DNA from: Ancylobacter sp. TS-1
GTDB lineage: Bacteria; Pseudomonadota; Alphaproteobacteria; Rhizobiales; Xanthobacteraceae
DNA length: 64,000 nucleotides
Assembly (NCBI RefSeq): GCF_009223885.1
Contig: NZ_CP045144.1
Location: 2,282,001 to 2,346,000, forward strand
Direction of reading: 5' to 3'
This document shows positions 21,070 to 30,658 of the stretch, one piece after another (positions within the stretch are counted from its first letter, which is position 1; the number at the start of each line of letters is the position of its first letter). A program made the position numbers and the translations under genes. The notes under the pieces are model-generated. The model was not told the DNA's origin. It searched no databases and saw only the letters and a program-made list of their open reading frames with translations.

Positions 21070-21594
21070 TCAGGGGGCGGAGGGCGGCAGGGGTTCGGCG
21101 GGAGGCGCCCCGGCAGGCGAAGGGACCGGCGCGGCGGCGGGGCGCGGCGTGCCGAGCGGCTTCCAGAAGCCGGCATTCCAGCCCGCCACCAGCCAGTAGG
21201 CGAGCCCGCCGGCAAGGCCGGCCGCGACGATGTAGAGATCGCCGTCGAATGGCACCGGCGCCTGCGCATAGGGCGCGAAGACCGAAGCGGCGAGCCAGGC
21301 CGACAGCGCGCCATTGGCGACATGGAACATCCAGGAGCGCACGGCGAAGGCTTCGGCGAACAGGATGCCGATCAGCGCCACCGCCCACATCGCCAGCGCT
21401 ACCATCATCAAGAGGTAGCTCGCCGCCGCCAGCGCGTCGAACAGCGCCGCCGCCTGCACCTCGGCATTGTCGGCGAGAATGTCGCCGAGGCGCCAATAGC
21501 CGAACAGGATGACGGCGAAGCTGGCGATGAAGCCGACGATCATGCCGAGCGGCACCACGACGAGGCGAAGCAGCAGACGCAGCAGATTGTCCAT
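21070..21594 (-). CDS. integral membrane protein of unknown function
   Basis: Not recognised as a named family. The 174-residue protein has four hydrophobic segments, approximately residues 6-33, 55-80, 85-110 and 120-145, and a Pro/Ala-rich C-terminal tail of about 25 residues. ATG at 21594 gives an amphipathic N-terminus (MDNLLRLLLRLVVVPLG) that continues directly into the first helix. It begins eight bases after the rlmN stop on the same strand, so the two are probably co-transcribed. Small four-helix proteins next to rlmN are common in alphaproteobacteria but have no assigned function that I know. Confidence 0.75.
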   Translation of the reverse strand: MDNLLRLLLRLVVVPLGMIVGFIASFAVILFGYWRLGDILADNAEVQAAALFDALAAASYLLMMVALAMWAVALIGILFAEAFAVRSWMFHVANGALSAWLAASVFAPYAQAPVPFDGDLYIVAAGLAGGLAYWLVAGWNAGFWKPLGTPRPAAAPVPSPAGAPPAEPLPPSAP

Positions 21595-21602
21595 GAAGGC
21601 TC

Positions 21603-22835
21603 CTATTCCGCCGCCGCCGCCATGGCGCGCAGCGCCAGCCGCTCGCGGGCGGAGAGCTTCTCGGTCTCGCTCTTGAGCTGGCCGCAGGCAGCGAGGATGT
21701 CGCGCCCGCGCGGCGTGCGCACCGGGCTCGAATAGCCGGCGCGGAACACGATGTCGGAGAACTGCTCGATGGTCTCCCAGTCCGAGCACTCGTATTTGGT
21801 GCCCGGCCACGGGTTGAAGGGGATGAGGTTGATCTTCGCCGGGATGCCGGCGAGCAGCTTCACCAGCGCCTTCGCATCGGCCGGCGAATCGTTCACGCCC
21901 TTGAGCATGACGTACTCGAAGGTGATGCGCTTGGCGTTGGAGGCCGGCGGATAGGTGCGGCAGGCCTCCAGCAGCGCCTTGAGCGGGTACTTCTTGTTGA
22001 TCGGCACCAGCTCGTCGCGCAGTTCGTCGCGCACCGCGTGCAGCGAGATGGCGAGCATCGGCCCGACCTCGCGGCCGAGCCGCTCGATTTCCGGCACCAC
22101 GCCCGAGGTGGAGACGGTGATGCGGCGCTTGCCGATGCCGAGCCCCTCGCCATCCGCCAGCACCTCGATCGACTTGGCCACCGAGTCATAGGCATAGAGC
22201 GGCTCGCCCATGCCCATGAACACGATGTTGGTCACCAGCCGGTCGCCCTCGGTGGGCAGGCCGGGGCCGACGGCGCGCTCGCGGCCGGGATAGTCGCCGA
22301 GCCGGTCGCGCGCCACCATCACCTGCAAAACGATCTCGGCGCTGGTGAGGTTGCGCACGAGGCGCTGGGTGCCGGTGTGGCAGAAAGAGCAGTTGAGCGT
22401 GCAGCCGACCTGCGAGGAGACGCACAGCGTGCCGCGGTCGCTCTCGGGGATATAGACCATCTCGACATCGTGCGGCTTGTCGCCGGCAATGTCGGGGGGC
22501 AGGCGCAGCAGCCATTTGCGGGTGCCGTCATTCGACACCTGTTCGACCACCACCTCGGGCCGGTCGAGCGTGAAGGCAAGGCTGAGCTTCTCGCGCAGCC
22601 CCTTGCCGACATTGGTCATCTCGTCGAAGGACAGCGCCCCGCGCAGATAGATCCAGTGCCAGAGCTGGGCGACGCGCATGCGCTGCTCGCGCTCGCTCAC
22701 GCCGATCTCGGCCAGCGCCTCTCCAAGCCCGGCGCGGTCGAGCCCGGCAAGGGAGCGCCGCTTTTCCGTGCCCGGCATTTCAACGGGGCCGCGCGCCCCG
22801 GCGGCGGACGCCGCAGTGGTATCGATCAGGTTCAT
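21603..22835 (-). CDS. rlmN: 23S rRNA (adenine2503-C2)-methyltransferase RlmN
   Basis: Radical SAM enzyme methylating C2 of A2503 in 23S rRNA and A37 of some tRNAs. The 410-residue length is normal. The cluster motif [11 protein letters not shown] is near residue 150; the mechanistic Cys is in [12 protein letters not shown] near the C-terminus. Other blocks seen are [17 protein letters not shown] context (LCVSSQVG), [29 protein letters not shown] and [13 protein letters not shown] roughly 20-residue N-terminal extension precedes the usual start region. It heads a two-gene leftward unit with the membrane protein gene. Confidence 0.97.
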   Translation of the reverse strand: MNLIDTTAASAAGARGPVEMPGTEKRRSLAGLDRAGLGEALAEIGVSEREQRMRVAQLWHWIYLRGALSFDEMTNVGKGLREKLSLAFTLDRPEVVVEQVSNDGTRKWLLRLPPDIAGDKPHDVEMVYIPESDRGTLCVSSQVGCTLNCSFCHTGTQRLVRNLTSAEIVLQVMVARDRLGDYPGRERAVGPGLPTEGDRLVTNIVFMGMGEPLYAYDSVAKSIEVLADGEGLGIGKRRITVSTSGVVPEIERLGREVGPMLAISLHAVRDELRDELVPINKKYPLKALLEACRTYPPASNAKRITFEYVMLKGVNDSPADAKALVKLLAGIPAKINLIPFNPWPGTKYECSDWETIEQFSDIVFRAGYSSPVRTPRGRDILAACGQLKSETEKLSARERLALRAMAAAAE

Positions 22836-22918
22836 CGCTTTATCGAAGGTCAGTGTTTGCGCGCCTCATAGCACAGAGCGGCGGGCGAGGCGAATGGGTA
22901 GACAGTCCCCGCCAATCC

Positions 22919-23024
22919 GGCGACGTCATCCCGGCCGCAGCGAAGCGGAGAGCCGGGATCGCACGCCAAGTCGTCACGCGATCCCGGATACGGCCTGACG
23001 GCCGTTCCGGGATGACGCGGGCAA
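22919..23024. repeat. nested REP-like palindrome
   Basis: An outer dyad CGTCATCCCGG (22924-22934) / CCGGGATGACG (23007-23017) encloses an inner dyad CCGGGATCGC (22953-22962) / GCGATCCCGG (22978-22987). The structure fills the 194-bp gap between rlmN and the GyrI-like gene and shares its core word with the element near 19582. Confidence 0.75.
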
Positions 23025-23029
23025 GGCCC

Positions 23030-23848
23030 TCACTTCAGCGGCACCCAGATGTCGATGACGAGATCGTCCGGCGGCGTGGTGCGCGGGTCGGAGCGGTATT
23101 CCTCGACATAGAGATCCTGCGCCTCCAGGTCCTTGGCGTCGAGCAGGTTGGCGATCTGCTCATAGGTCGGGTCCATAGCGTCATAGGGCCCGCGATGGGT
23201 GAAGCGCAGCGCCCGGCCCGCCGGCGAGGCGGAGAACTCCGCGCCGTTCTGCGGCTTCTCCGTCGTCGCGCCCTCGAATGGCACCGCCGCCTCGAAGTCG
23301 AAGCCGAGATCGTCGGTCGCCGTGTAGATGATGAACGACGCGCCATTGGCCTTGAGCTTCAGCCGCGCCAGTTCGGCGTCGATGTCCCTCAGTGTGGCGA
23401 CGATGGTCTCGAAGGCCTCGTCCCAGCTCGCATGCGCCTTCTTCATCAGCACCGGCACCGGCTTCAGCACCGCCTCGTCGCCGAATCCGTCCGGCCGCTT
23501 CAGCGGGTCGGGCGCCGGCGTCACCGTCTGGGTGTCGACGCCCTTGGGATCGACCACGGGCGGCGCGACGAGGGCGTCGTCGTCGAGCGGCCCGCCGTCG
23601 TCTTGCGGCGCCGGGTCGGCCGGCCCGGCCTCCGGGGCGGGAGCGGGCGTCGCGGGAGCGGGGGCCGCCTGCGCGTCCGTGGACGGGGCGCCTGCCGCCG
23701 GGGCGTCGGGCGCGGGAACCGTCTGCGCCGGCGGCGCGGCGGGGGCAGCGGCCTGCGCGTGCAGCGGCGCCGGCGCGCTCGCGAGGAGAAGGGCGGCGAG
23801 AAAGAACAACCGTCGCGTCAGCGGGCGAACGGGCGGAGACAGCAGCAT
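23030..23848 (-). CDS. exported protein with GyrI-like effector-binding domain
   Basis: A 272-residue protein with an N-terminal signal peptide (RRLFFLAALLLASAPAPLHA), an Ala/Pro-rich linker of roughly 70 residues, and a C-terminal domain (about residues 125-272) resembling the GyrI/AraC effector-binding fold: DDLGFDFEAAVPFEG, GRALRFTHRGPYDAMDPTYEQI and LYVEEYRSDP are typical of that fold. Effector-binding domains are usually cytoplasmic, so a secreted, linker-mounted version is unusual; it might bind a small cationic molecule in the periplasm. ATG at 23848 is chosen to start the signal peptide. It is divergent from dapF. Confidence 0.78.
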   Translation of the reverse strand: MLLSPPVRPLTRRLFFLAALLLASAPAPLHAQAAAPAAPPAQTVPAPDAPAAGAPSTDAQAAPAPATPAPAPEAGPADPAPQDDGGPLDDDALVAPPVVDPKGVDTQTVTPAPDPLKRPDGFGDEAVLKPVPVLMKKAHASWDEAFETIVATLRDIDAELARLKLKANGASFIIYTATDDLGFDFEAAVPFEGATTEKPQNGAEFSASPAGRALRFTHRGPYDAMDPTYEQIANLLDAKDLEAQDLYVEEYRSDPRTTPPDDLVIDIWVPLK

Positions 23849-24063
23849 GGTCGGATCACCGGAAAGGGCGCGGGCGCGCGCGATATGTAGCATTGTCCCG
23901 TAAGACCCGCGACGGGCGGCACGAAGGCGGCGCGAAGGCATGCGGGCTTTCGAGCGGCCCGCGCGCCCAATGAGACTGGCCAATGCGCGCCGCTTGGCCA
24001 TATAAGGACGACACCCCTTCGGTCCCAGGGCCCCGGACCTTGGACCCAAGCCGCGATTTCGTC

Positions 24064-24957
24064 ATGGCAGCGCTGGAAAACCGCCCCTTCGTCAAGATGA
24101 ACGGCCTCGGCAACGAGATCGTCGTGCTGGACCTGCGCGACGCCCCGCTCGCCGTGCCGGCGCAGGAGGCGCGCGCGCTGGCGCGGCCGCAGTCGCTTCC
24201 CTTCGACCAGATCATGGCGCTCTACCCGCCGCAGACCGAGGGCACGCGCGCCTTTGTCCGCATCATCAACGCCGACGGTTCCGAATCCGGCGCCTGCGGC
24301 AACGGCACGCGCTGCATCGCGCTGTATGAGGCCGGCCGCACCGGCGCCGACCACATGGTGTTCGAGAGCGTCGCCGGCCTGCTCGACTGCACCGTCGTGC
24401 CCGACGGAGTGACCGCCGACATGGGCGTGCCCCATTTCGGCTGGCACGACATCCCGCTGGCCGGCCCGGTGGCCGACACCCGCGCCATCGAGTTGCAGGC
24501 CGGCCCCGCCGAGGCGCCGGTGCTGCGCGGGCCCGCCGTCGTGAATGTCGGCAACCCGCACGCGATCTTCTGGGTCGAGAATGTCGAGGCGGTCGACCTC
24601 GGCCGATACGGGCCGGAGCTTGAGCACCACCCGATCTTTCCCGAGCGCGCCAACATCTCGGCCGCGCAGGTTCTCTCGCCCGACCACATCGTCCTGAAGG
24701 TGTGGGAGCGCGGCGTCGGGCTGACGCGGGCCTGCGGCTCGGCCGCCTGCGCCGCCGCCGTCTCCGCCGCCCGCCTCGGCCTCACCGGCCGGCGCGTCAC
24801 CGTCACCCTGCCCGGCGGCGACCTGCTGATCGACTGGCGCGAGGGCGACGACCACATATTGATGACCGGCCCCGCCGAATTCGAGTTCGAGGGCCGGCTT
24901 TCCGCCGACATGCTGACGGCTCCCGCCGAGCGCCCGGCCGGCATCGGCGCCGCCTGA
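24064..24957 (+). CDS. dapF: diaminopimelate epimerase
   Basis: Converts LL- to meso-diaminopimelate for lysine and peptidoglycan synthesis, cofactor-independent with two Cys. The 297-residue protein begins with [18 protein letters not shown]; the first catalytic Cys lies in [15 protein letters not shown] (near residue 78) and the second in [15 protein letters not shown] (near residue 226). [14 protein letters not shown] and [12 protein letters not shown] are further family marks. The ATG at 24064 is preferred to an upstream in-frame ATG at 23983. It starts the rightward run dapF-mtaB-ftsY-yciB. Confidence 0.96.
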   Translation: MAALENRPFVKMNGLGNEIVVLDLRDAPLAVPAQEARALARPQSLPFDQIMALYPPQTEGTRAFVRIINADGSESGACGNGTRCIALYEAGRTGADHMVFESVAGLLDCTVVPDGVTADMGVPHFGWHDIPLAGPVADTRAIELQAGPAEAPVLRGPAVVNVGNPHAIFWVENVEAVDLGRYGPELEHHPIFPERANISAAQVLSPDHIVLKVWERGVGLTRACGSAACAAAVSAARLGLTGRRVTVTLPGGDLLIDWREGDDHILMTGPAEFEFEGRLSADMLTAPAERPAGIGAA

Positions 24958-24960
24958 TCG

Positions 24961-26241
24961 ATGCCGACAGCCCGCCCCGTGGAGATCGTGACCTTCGGCT
25001 GCCGCCTGAACGCGCTCGATTCCGCCACCGCCCGCGCCATGGCGGGCGCGGCCGGGCTCGACAATGCCGTCATCGTCAACACCTGCGCCGTCACCGCCGA
25101 GGCGGTGAAGCAGGCGCGCCAGACCATCCGCCGGCTCAAGCGCGAGGACCCGGCCCGCCGCATCGTCGTCACCGGCTGCGCGGCGCAGACCGAGCCGGCG
25201 AGCTTCGCCGGCATGACCGAAGTCGACCGCGTGCTCGGCAATGGCGAGAAGCGCGACCCGGCGAGCTGGGCCGACACTCGCCGGGCGCTCGATCTCGGCT
25301 CGTCCGAGAAAATCGTCGTCGGCGACATCATGGCCGTCCGCGAGACCGCGCCGCATCTCCTCGACGGGCCGGCCGACACCATTGAGGGGCACAGCCGCGC
25401 CTTCGTGCAGGTGCAGGACGGCTGTGACCACCGCTGCACCTTCTGCATCATCCCCTATGGGCGGGGGAACGCACGCTCCGTGCCGATGGGCGCCGTGGTC
25501 GAGCGCGTGCGCGCGCTGGTCGCGCAGGGATTCGGCGAAGTGGTGCTCACCGGGGTCGACCTCACCTCCTACGGCGCCGGCCTGCCCGGCGCGCCGCGCC
25601 TCGGTACGCTGGTGCGGGTGCTGCTGCGCCACGTGCCGGAACTGGCCCGGCTGCGCCTGTCCTCCATCGATTCGGTCGAGGTCGACACGGAGCTGATGCG
25701 CGCGCTCGCCGAGGAGGAGCGGCTGATGCCGCATCTGCACCTCTCGCTGCAGGCGGGCGACGATCTGATCCTCAAGCGCATGAAGCGCCGCCATTCGCGC
25801 GCCGACGCCATCGGCTTCTGCGCCGAGATGCGCCGCCGGCGGCCGGACATGGTGTTCGGCGCCGACATCATCGCCGGCTTCCCGACCGAGACCGGCGCCC
25901 AGTTCCGCGCCTCGCTCGATCTGGTCGATGCCTGCGGGCTGACGCATCTGCACGTCTTCCCCTTCTCGCCGCGCGCGGGCACGCCGGCCGCGCGCATGCC
26001 GCAGGTCGCGACCGAGATCGTCCGCGAGCGCGCCGCCCGCCTGCGCGAGAAGGGCACGCAGGCGCTGCTGCGCCATCTCGCCGCCGAGATCGGAACCACC
26101 CGACAGGTGCTGGCCGAGCGCGGCGGCATCGCCCGCACCCCGGGCTTCACCCCGGTTCGCCTGTCGCGGCCGACCGTGCCCGGCACGCTGACCCATATAC
26201 GCATCGCCGGCCACGACGGCGCGCGGCTGATCGCGGCTTGA
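24961..26241 (+). CDS. mtaB: tRNA t6A37 methylthiotransferase MtaB
   Basis: Radical SAM enzyme that adds a methylthio group to t6A37 of tRNAs reading ANN codons. The 426-residue protein shows the three-Cys UPF0004 domain ([27 protein letters not shown]), the radical SAM cluster motif [15 protein letters not shown] near residue 155, and the downstream blocks [19 protein letters not shown] and [11 protein letters not shown]. It starts three bases after the dapF stop and precedes ftsY, a gene order widespread in Hyphomicrobiales. MiaB is the closest alternative; the FGCRLN start and dapF linkage favour MtaB. Confidence 0.94.
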   Translation: MPTARPVEIVTFGCRLNALDSATARAMAGAAGLDNAVIVNTCAVTAEAVKQARQTIRRLKREDPARRIVVTGCAAQTEPASFAGMTEVDRVLGNGEKRDPASWADTRRALDLGSSEKIVVGDIMAVRETAPHLLDGPADTIEGHSRAFVQVQDGCDHRCTFCIIPYGRGNARSVPMGAVVERVRALVAQGFGEVVLTGVDLTSYGAGLPGAPRLGTLVRVLLRHVPELARLRLSSIDSVEVDTELMRALAEEERLMPHLHLSLQAGDDLILKRMKRRHSRADAIGFCAEMRRRRPDMVFGADIIAGFPTETGAQFRASLDLVDACGLTHLHVFPFSPRAGTPAARMPQVATEIVRERAARLREKGTQALLRHLAAEIGTTRQVLAERGGIARTPGFTPVRLSRPTVPGTLTHIRIAGHDGARLIAA

Positions 26242-26246
26242 GAGAC

Positions 26247-27188
26247 ATGACCGACACGAGCGACAAGACCACCGGCTTCTGGAAGCGCCTGACGCAAGGC
26301 CTGACACGCACCGCGACGGAACTCCAGACCGGCATCACCGACCTGTTCACCAAGCGCCAGCTCGACGCCTCGACCATCGAGGATTTCGAGGATGTGCTCA
26401 TCCGCGCCGATCTCGGTGTGGAGAACGCCGCTCATATCGCCGAAATCCTGCGTCTGGGCCTGTTCGACCGCAAGGCGGGGGCGGACGAGGTGCGCGAGGC
26501 GGTGGCGCACGAGATCGAGGCGATCCTCGCGCCGGTGGCGCGGCCGCTGACGTTCGATCCGGCCACCAAGCCCTTCGTGCTGCTGATGGTCGGCGTCAAC
26601 GGCTCCGGCAAGACCACCACCATCGGCAAGCTCGCCTCGACATTGAAGGCGCAGGGCAAGAAGGTCGTGCTCGCCGCCGGCGACACCTTCCGCGCCGCCG
26701 CCGTCGAGCAGCTCAGGGTCTGGGCCGAACGCACCGGAGCGACCCTTGTCGCCCGCGCGCCGGGCGCGGACGCCGCCGGCGTCGCCTTCGACGGCATCGA
26801 GAAGGCGCGCGCCGAGGGCGCCGACGTCCTCATCATCGACACCGCCGGCCGCCTGCAGAACCGCGCCGAGCTGATGGCGGAACTGGAGAAGATCGTCCGC
26901 GTCATCAAGAAGCAGGATCCGACCGCCCCGCATGCGGTGGTTCTCACCCTCGACGCCACGGTGGGGCAGAACGCGCTGCTTCAGGTCGAGGCGTTCCAGC
27001 GCGTGGCCGGCGTCACCGGCCTCGTCATGACCAAGCTCGACGGCACCGCGCGCGGCGGCATCCTCGTCGCCATCGCGGCCAAATACCGGCTGCCTGTGCA
27101 CCTGATCGGCGTCGGCGAGGGCGTCGACGACCTGCAACCCTTCGCGGCGCGCGACTTCGCCCGCGCCGTCGTCGGACTGGAGAGCTGA
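26247..27188 (+). CDS. ftsY: signal recognition particle receptor FtsY
   Basis: SRP receptor GTPase that targets ribosomes making membrane proteins to the translocon. The 313-residue protein has the NG domain and only a short N-terminal region, with [16 protein letters not shown] (G1) near residue 115, [32 protein letters not shown] and [19 protein letters not shown] at 26247 is chosen; an in-frame TTG overlapping the mtaB stop at 26238 is possible. The acidic A domain seen in E. coli FtsY is essentially absent, as is common in alphaproteobacteria. Confidence 0.96.
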   Translation: MTDTSDKTTGFWKRLTQGLTRTATELQTGITDLFTKRQLDASTIEDFEDVLIRADLGVENAAHIAEILRLGLFDRKAGADEVREAVAHEIEAILAPVARPLTFDPATKPFVLLMVGVNGSGKTTTIGKLASTLKAQGKKVVLAAGDTFRAAAVEQLRVWAERTGATLVARAPGADAAGVAFDGIEKARAEGADVLIIDTAGRLQNRAELMAELEKIVRVIKKQDPTAPHAVVLTLDATVGQNALLQVEAFQRVAGVTGLVMTKLDGTARGGILVAIAAKYRLPVHLIGVGEGVDDLQPFAARDFARAVVGLES

Positions 27189-27190
27189 AA

Positions 27191-27796
27191 ATGAGCGAGG
27201 CTTCGTCCGGGAGCGGACTGCGCTCCATGCACCCGATGCTCAAGCTGGCGCTGGAGCTCGGGCCGCTCGTGGTGTTCTTCGTCGCCAACGGGCGCGGCGG
27301 CATCTATGTCGCCACCGGCGCCTTCATGGTCGCGACCTTCGCCGCGCTGGCGGCGATGTGGCTCATCGCCCGCAAGATCGCGGTCATGCCGCTGATTTCG
27401 GCCGGCGTCGTGCTGGTGTTCGGCACGCTGACGCTGTGGCTGCAGGACGACCACTTCATCAAGATGAAGCCGACCATGGTCAACGCGCTGTTCGGCGTCG
27501 CGCTGCTCGGCGGGCTGTATTTCCGCAAGCCGCTGCTGCCCTATGTGCTCGGCGATGTCTTCGTGCTGACCGATCGCGGCTGGCGCGAGCTGACCATCCG
27601 CTGGGGCGGGTTCTTCATCACCATGGCGGTGCTGAACGAGGTCGTCTGGCGCAGCTTCTCGACCGACACCTGGGTCGCCTTCAAGACCTTCGTCTATCTC
27701 CCGCTCACGCTGGTCTTCGCCATGGCGCAGGTTCCCCTGATGACCCGCCACGCCCCCGAGCCGGCGAAGGACGAGGGGAAGGGCGAGAAGCGCTGA
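27191..27796 (+). CDS. yciB: septation protein A (YciB/IspZ family membrane protein)
   Basis: Inner-membrane protein of 201 residues with about five helices; the family is linked to cell envelope integrity and division. Recognisable segments are [23 protein letters not shown] near the N-terminus, [18 protein letters not shown] in the middle, and [20 protein letters not shown] near residue 138. It follows ftsY by two bases. Residues 134-189 are encoded by a 167-bp segment that is repeated almost perfectly 12 kb to the right, where an orphan 3' fragment ends in a different C-terminus. The gene here is intact; its last dozen codons ([13 protein letters not shown]) may have been supplied by the incoming island. 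Confidence 0.94.
   Translation: MSEASSGSGLRSMHPMLKLALELGPLVVFFVANGRGGIYVATGAFMVATFAALAAMWLIARKIAVMPLISAGVVLVFGTLTLWLQDDHFIKMKPTMVNALFGVALLGGLYFRKPLLPYVLGDVFVLTDRGWRELTIRWGGFFITMAVLNEVVWRSFSTDTWVAFKTFVYLPLTLVFAMAQVPLMTRHAPEPAKDEGKGEKR
27590..27756 (+). repeat. left copy of a 167-bp direct repeat bounding the island
   Basis: This segment of the septation protein A gene and 39568-39734 are identical by eye except for one base (c at 27598, a at 39576). Homology stops abruptly on both sides. The direct orientation and roughly 12-kb spacing suggest that the DNA between was gained by integration or by a recombination event at this gene. Confidence 0.92.
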
Positions 27797-27918
27797 GGGG
27801 GCACCGGACGACTGTGAATCCGTTGATGTCGGTTCCTCTTACCCGTCATCGGGCTCGTCCTCTCGCCAGAACGAACCGAGCTTAACCGCCGGCCGCTTTT
27901 CGGGGCCGCCTGAGCCGA

Positions 27919-28467
27919 TCAACGCGCCAAGTTCAGAACCTGGCTACGCACATCCGACAAATTGGCCGATGTGTCGACTTGCTTTGCATTCACATTGACA
28001 TCAACGCCGCCATAGTCCCGCGTTCCGCCGGACTGGTCGGGCGGCGACGGCAGATAGGTTCCGGCAGGGGCGTTGATCGGATAGGTCCGAAGGAACCTGC
28101 GGGTCTCGTCGGAACAGGTTCGCTTCAAGCAGTCGATCTGAAGCTGCATGACCTCGCGATCACGCTGCCGCTTTGCCTCTATTGCCATTCTCTGCTTCTG
28201 CTCGAGCTCGTACAGTTCGCGTTCCGCCTGGGCCCGCCGATCGGTCTGCCACTGATCATAGGCGTTCCGGGGCATCGAACGGATTTCCTGGGCTTTCTCG
28301 CGAATCTCGGCCGCGGTGCGCTGAATCGAATCCGCGCATTCTTGCGCCCATTGCGTCCAGCTGCGCTTGATGCCCCACGTCTTGCTGCAGCCATCCGCCG
28401 AAGCGGGATCAGCGGCCAGCAACGCCGCGCCTGCCGCGGCAACGATCAGAACAGTCTTGCAGAGCAT
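27919..28467 (-). CDS. secreted coiled-coil protein of unknown function with island-specific C-terminal tail
   Basis: Not recognised. The 182-residue protein has a signal peptide (MLCKTVLIVAAAGAALLAADPASA). A long charged helical region, about residues 45-115, contains many Arg/Glu/Gln residues and looks like a coiled coil. Four Cys in the mature part (GCSKTW, QECADS, DCLKRTC) could form disulfides in the periplasm. The C-terminus GGVDVNVNAK followed by NLSDVRSQVLNLAR resembles the tail of the protein encoded at 30044. It lies downstream of the Tat-exported DUF1598-like gene on the same strand, 88 bases apart, so the two may form one transcript. Confidence 0.75.
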   Translation of the reverse strand: MLCKTVLIVAAAGAALLAADPASADGCSKTWGIKRSWTQWAQECADSIQRTAAEIREKAQEIRSMPRNAYDQWQTDRRAQAERELYELEQKQRMAIEAKRQRDREVMQLQIDCLKRTCSDETRRFLRTYPINAPAGTYLPSPPDQSGGTRDYGGVDVNVNAKQVDTSANLSDVRSQVLNLAR

Positions 28468-28555
28468 TGGACCACCCGCACGGTTCGGTTGAAGATCGGA
28501 ATTCAGCCGCGACGTCTAGTATAAAGGCAGCCGGCAACAGCTTGGCCAGGATGGG

Positions 28556-29821
28556 TTATGAGACATCCCAGTCCAGCGTGCCGACAGCAGGCCGCTGCGC
28601 CATGACCCGCCTCACAGCGTCCGGCGTCACGAACTCGCGCCCCCCTAGAGTGGCGCGGTCGAAGCCTAGCGAAACGCCGCCGCAGATGGACCAGATCTGG
28701 CCGGACTGCCGATCGACGAAGCCGAGACCCGGCAGCGTTTCCGGTAATTTTACCGGCTCGGGCGTATAGGTGTCGAGCAACACTCGCATATCGACCCGCA
28801 CCCGCTCCAAGACACGGCGCTGCTCCAGGATGCGGGCGACGGCGAAGTGTCGGAAGATGTTGTTCATGTCGCGCCAGATCGGCTCGGCGCGGTAGACGTC
28901 CTCCATACGCTCGGTCCAGGCGCAGGTGAAGGCACGCGCGATGGGATTGGTCAAACCGGAGGCAACCAGTGCCTGTCCTGTATTCCTCTGGTCTTCGTCC
29001 CGCAGGATTACTTGCGCCGTTTCGAGGAAGCCGGTCTCGCCGTCGGGTGATATCTGATAGTTGAACTGGCCGGGGGTGAACCAGAACCGCGTGCTTTGCG
29101 GCTGCTTGCCTGCAGCATTACGATCGCCGAGAGCGGCGCTGAGCTGAATCCGCAGTTCATGATGAGAGGGGAAAGGTGAAGCGATGGGCAGCTTCAGCGT
29201 CCCCTGTCCCACCTGCTTCATGCGGTAATCGGCATCGACCAGAGTATAGGCGACCCGCGTATGCCTCGGCATGCCGTCGACACGGACTTTCTGCGGCGAG
29301 GCGCAGACGCGCATGTATTCGGCATCGTAATCTGATCCGCTCGTCGACAGTTCGTTCAGACGCTTGAAGACGGCGGGATCGGCATCAATAGAGATGGCGG
29401 GTGCCAGATTATACCCCGGCTGACCGGGCTTGCCGACGTAGCGACCCCAGGCGGCGCGCAACGCTATGATAAAATCGTCGAAATCGAGCGGCGGAGCCCC
29501 CTTCTCCTTCTGCCCCCACAGGATCACGTCGCGATTTGCGGGGTCGGCGACGAAGCCATCCAAGCGCGTCATGCCACCGAGGCGTTTCAAGCGCGCGCAG
29601 CGCGTGCGGGCGAAACTCTCCGTTCGGCCTGAACAGGCGGCTATGGCCCCCGACAGCTCCTTCAGCGACACCGCGACAGCCGGAGCGGCGCTGAACCGCG
29701 TCGGCTGAAACTCGCAGGCAAACTTCTGCTGCTGGGCGTTCGCGGGATGCGCGGCAAGAAACGTCGCTGCGCCGGCGGTCGCGAAGCTCCCAGTCAGGAA
29801 GCGTCGGCGCGAGAGTGTCAT
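28556..29821 (-). CDS. Tat-exported protein resembling DUF1598 family
   Basis: A 421-residue protein with a twin-arginine signal (MTLSRRRFLTGSFATAG, cleaved near AHPANA), so it is probably folded before export. The body has the arrangement CARLKRLGGMTRLDGFVADP, RDVILWGQKEKG, LDFDDFIIALRAAW, ISIDADPAVFKRLNEL, then VRVDGMPRHTRVAYTLVDADYRMKQ-like text, which parallels the DUF1598 proteins abundant in planctomycetes; this is from memory and not searched. Function is unknown. It is divergent from the secreted gene at 30044, across a 222-bp gap that should hold both promoters, and is at the left half of the island. Confidence 0.75.
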   Translation of the reverse strand: MTLSRRRFLTGSFATAGAATFLAAHPANAQQQKFACEFQPTRFSAAPAVAVSLKELSGAIAACSGRTESFARTRCARLKRLGGMTRLDGFVADPANRDVILWGQKEKGAPPLDFDDFIIALRAAWGRYVGKPGQPGYNLAPAISIDADPAVFKRLNELSTSGSDYDAEYMRVCASPQKVRVDGMPRHTRVAYTLVDADYRMKQVGQGTLKLPIASPFPSHHELRIQLSAALGDRNAAGKQPQSTRFWFTPGQFNYQISPDGETGFLETAQVILRDEDQRNTGQALVASGLTNPIARAFTCAWTERMEDVYRAEPIWRDMNNIFRHFAVARILEQRRVLERVRVDMRVLLDTYTPEPVKLPETLPGLGFVDRQSGQIWSICGGVSLGFDRATLGGREFVTPDAVRRVMAQRPAVGTLDWDVS

Positions 29822-30043
29822 GGCTTAGAGGCCGCCGCAGCACAGCCGGCGTGTAATGGCCAGCTTGTAATCAGGGGGCCTGTCGCTGCCCCACCGGGCA
29901 CAAGCCGAACCGCAGCATCGTGTAGCAGCCGTATTGCCACTTCTCTCTCCGAGCCGCAGCCATCTCCCGTTACCCAACTCAGTGTTGCACGCCGCGCGCG
30001 AATGATACAACCTGTTTCCGTTACGCAATCATGGATGGCGACG
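29822..30043. promoter_or_regulatory. divergent promoter region inside the island
   Basis: The only divergent gap in the island, separating the two leftward genes from the six rightward genes. Bases 29990-30034 are comparatively AT-rich (aatgatacaacctg). No clear operator was identified. Confidence 0.4.
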
Positions 30044-30508
30044 ATGCGGAAGCTTGACTGTCAGTCCTTCGCATACGCGTGTGCCTGGGGGCTGGCGAAC
30101 GCGGCCTTTTTAGCCGCCACGCCAGCTTCCGCCGATAGCAAGACCTTTTTGTACGAGTTCATGAAGAGCGTAGGTTGCTCGCAGGTGCCGGCCTATGGGT
30201 GCGACCTCCTCGATGTCGATAACGCCCGCAGCATCGCACTGACCTATCGCGGCCTTCTCTCGAGCCATTACTGCGGAACGATTAACGTCGCGCAGGCGCG
30301 CCAGCTGTCGCAGATCGGCATGGCGTCCCCGGAATGCGACCTGATCATTCAGCAACTCTACGATGACACGCAAAGATGGAACCAGCCGACGGGCGCGACG
30401 GCGCCCGCCTCCGCTCCTGCTCCGGGTGGGGTCTCGGTTCACGTCGCGCCGCAGGGCCGAGAGAGCAACCTAGATGACGTGAGCGCCGCCGTTAACGCGC
30501 TGCGGTGA
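30044..30508 (+). CDS. small secreted protein of unknown function, shares C-terminal tail with 27919 gene
   Basis: Not recognised. The 154-residue protein starts with a long signal-like segment ending ATPASADS. The mature part has Cys pairs (GCSQVPAYGCDLL, HYCG, ECDLI) consistent with periplasmic disulfides. After a Pro/Ala-rich linker (TAPASAPAPGG) it ends GGVSVHVAP then NLDDVSAAVNALR, a tail that matches the pattern GGV-V-V...NL-DV---V--L of the divergently encoded 182-residue protein. An in-frame ATG at 30035 three codons earlier is an equally possible start. It is the first gene of the rightward set that leads to the vWA/ABC/FGE genes. Confidence 0.72.
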   Translation: MRKLDCQSFAYACAWGLANAAFLAATPASADSKTFLYEFMKSVGCSQVPAYGCDLLDVDNARSIALTYRGLLSSHYCGTINVAQARQLSQIGMASPECDLIIQQLYDDTQRWNQPTGATAPASAPAPGGVSVHVAPQGRESNLDDVSAAVNALR

Positions 30509-30658
30509 GCCTTCCGCTGAATTTCTTGTACTCTGGGTATCTGACCCTCGACTATATTTGGGCGTGCAAGTTGTCACATACTAAAGAAATATTACCACTT
30601 GTTCGCATGCGAATGCACGGTATGATTGCAACGCGCACATGGGATGGGCGAGGCGAAG

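Noticed and set aside
23818..26307. An 829-codon open frame on the minus strand
   Set aside because: Antisense to dapF and mtaB, which have all catalytic motifs.
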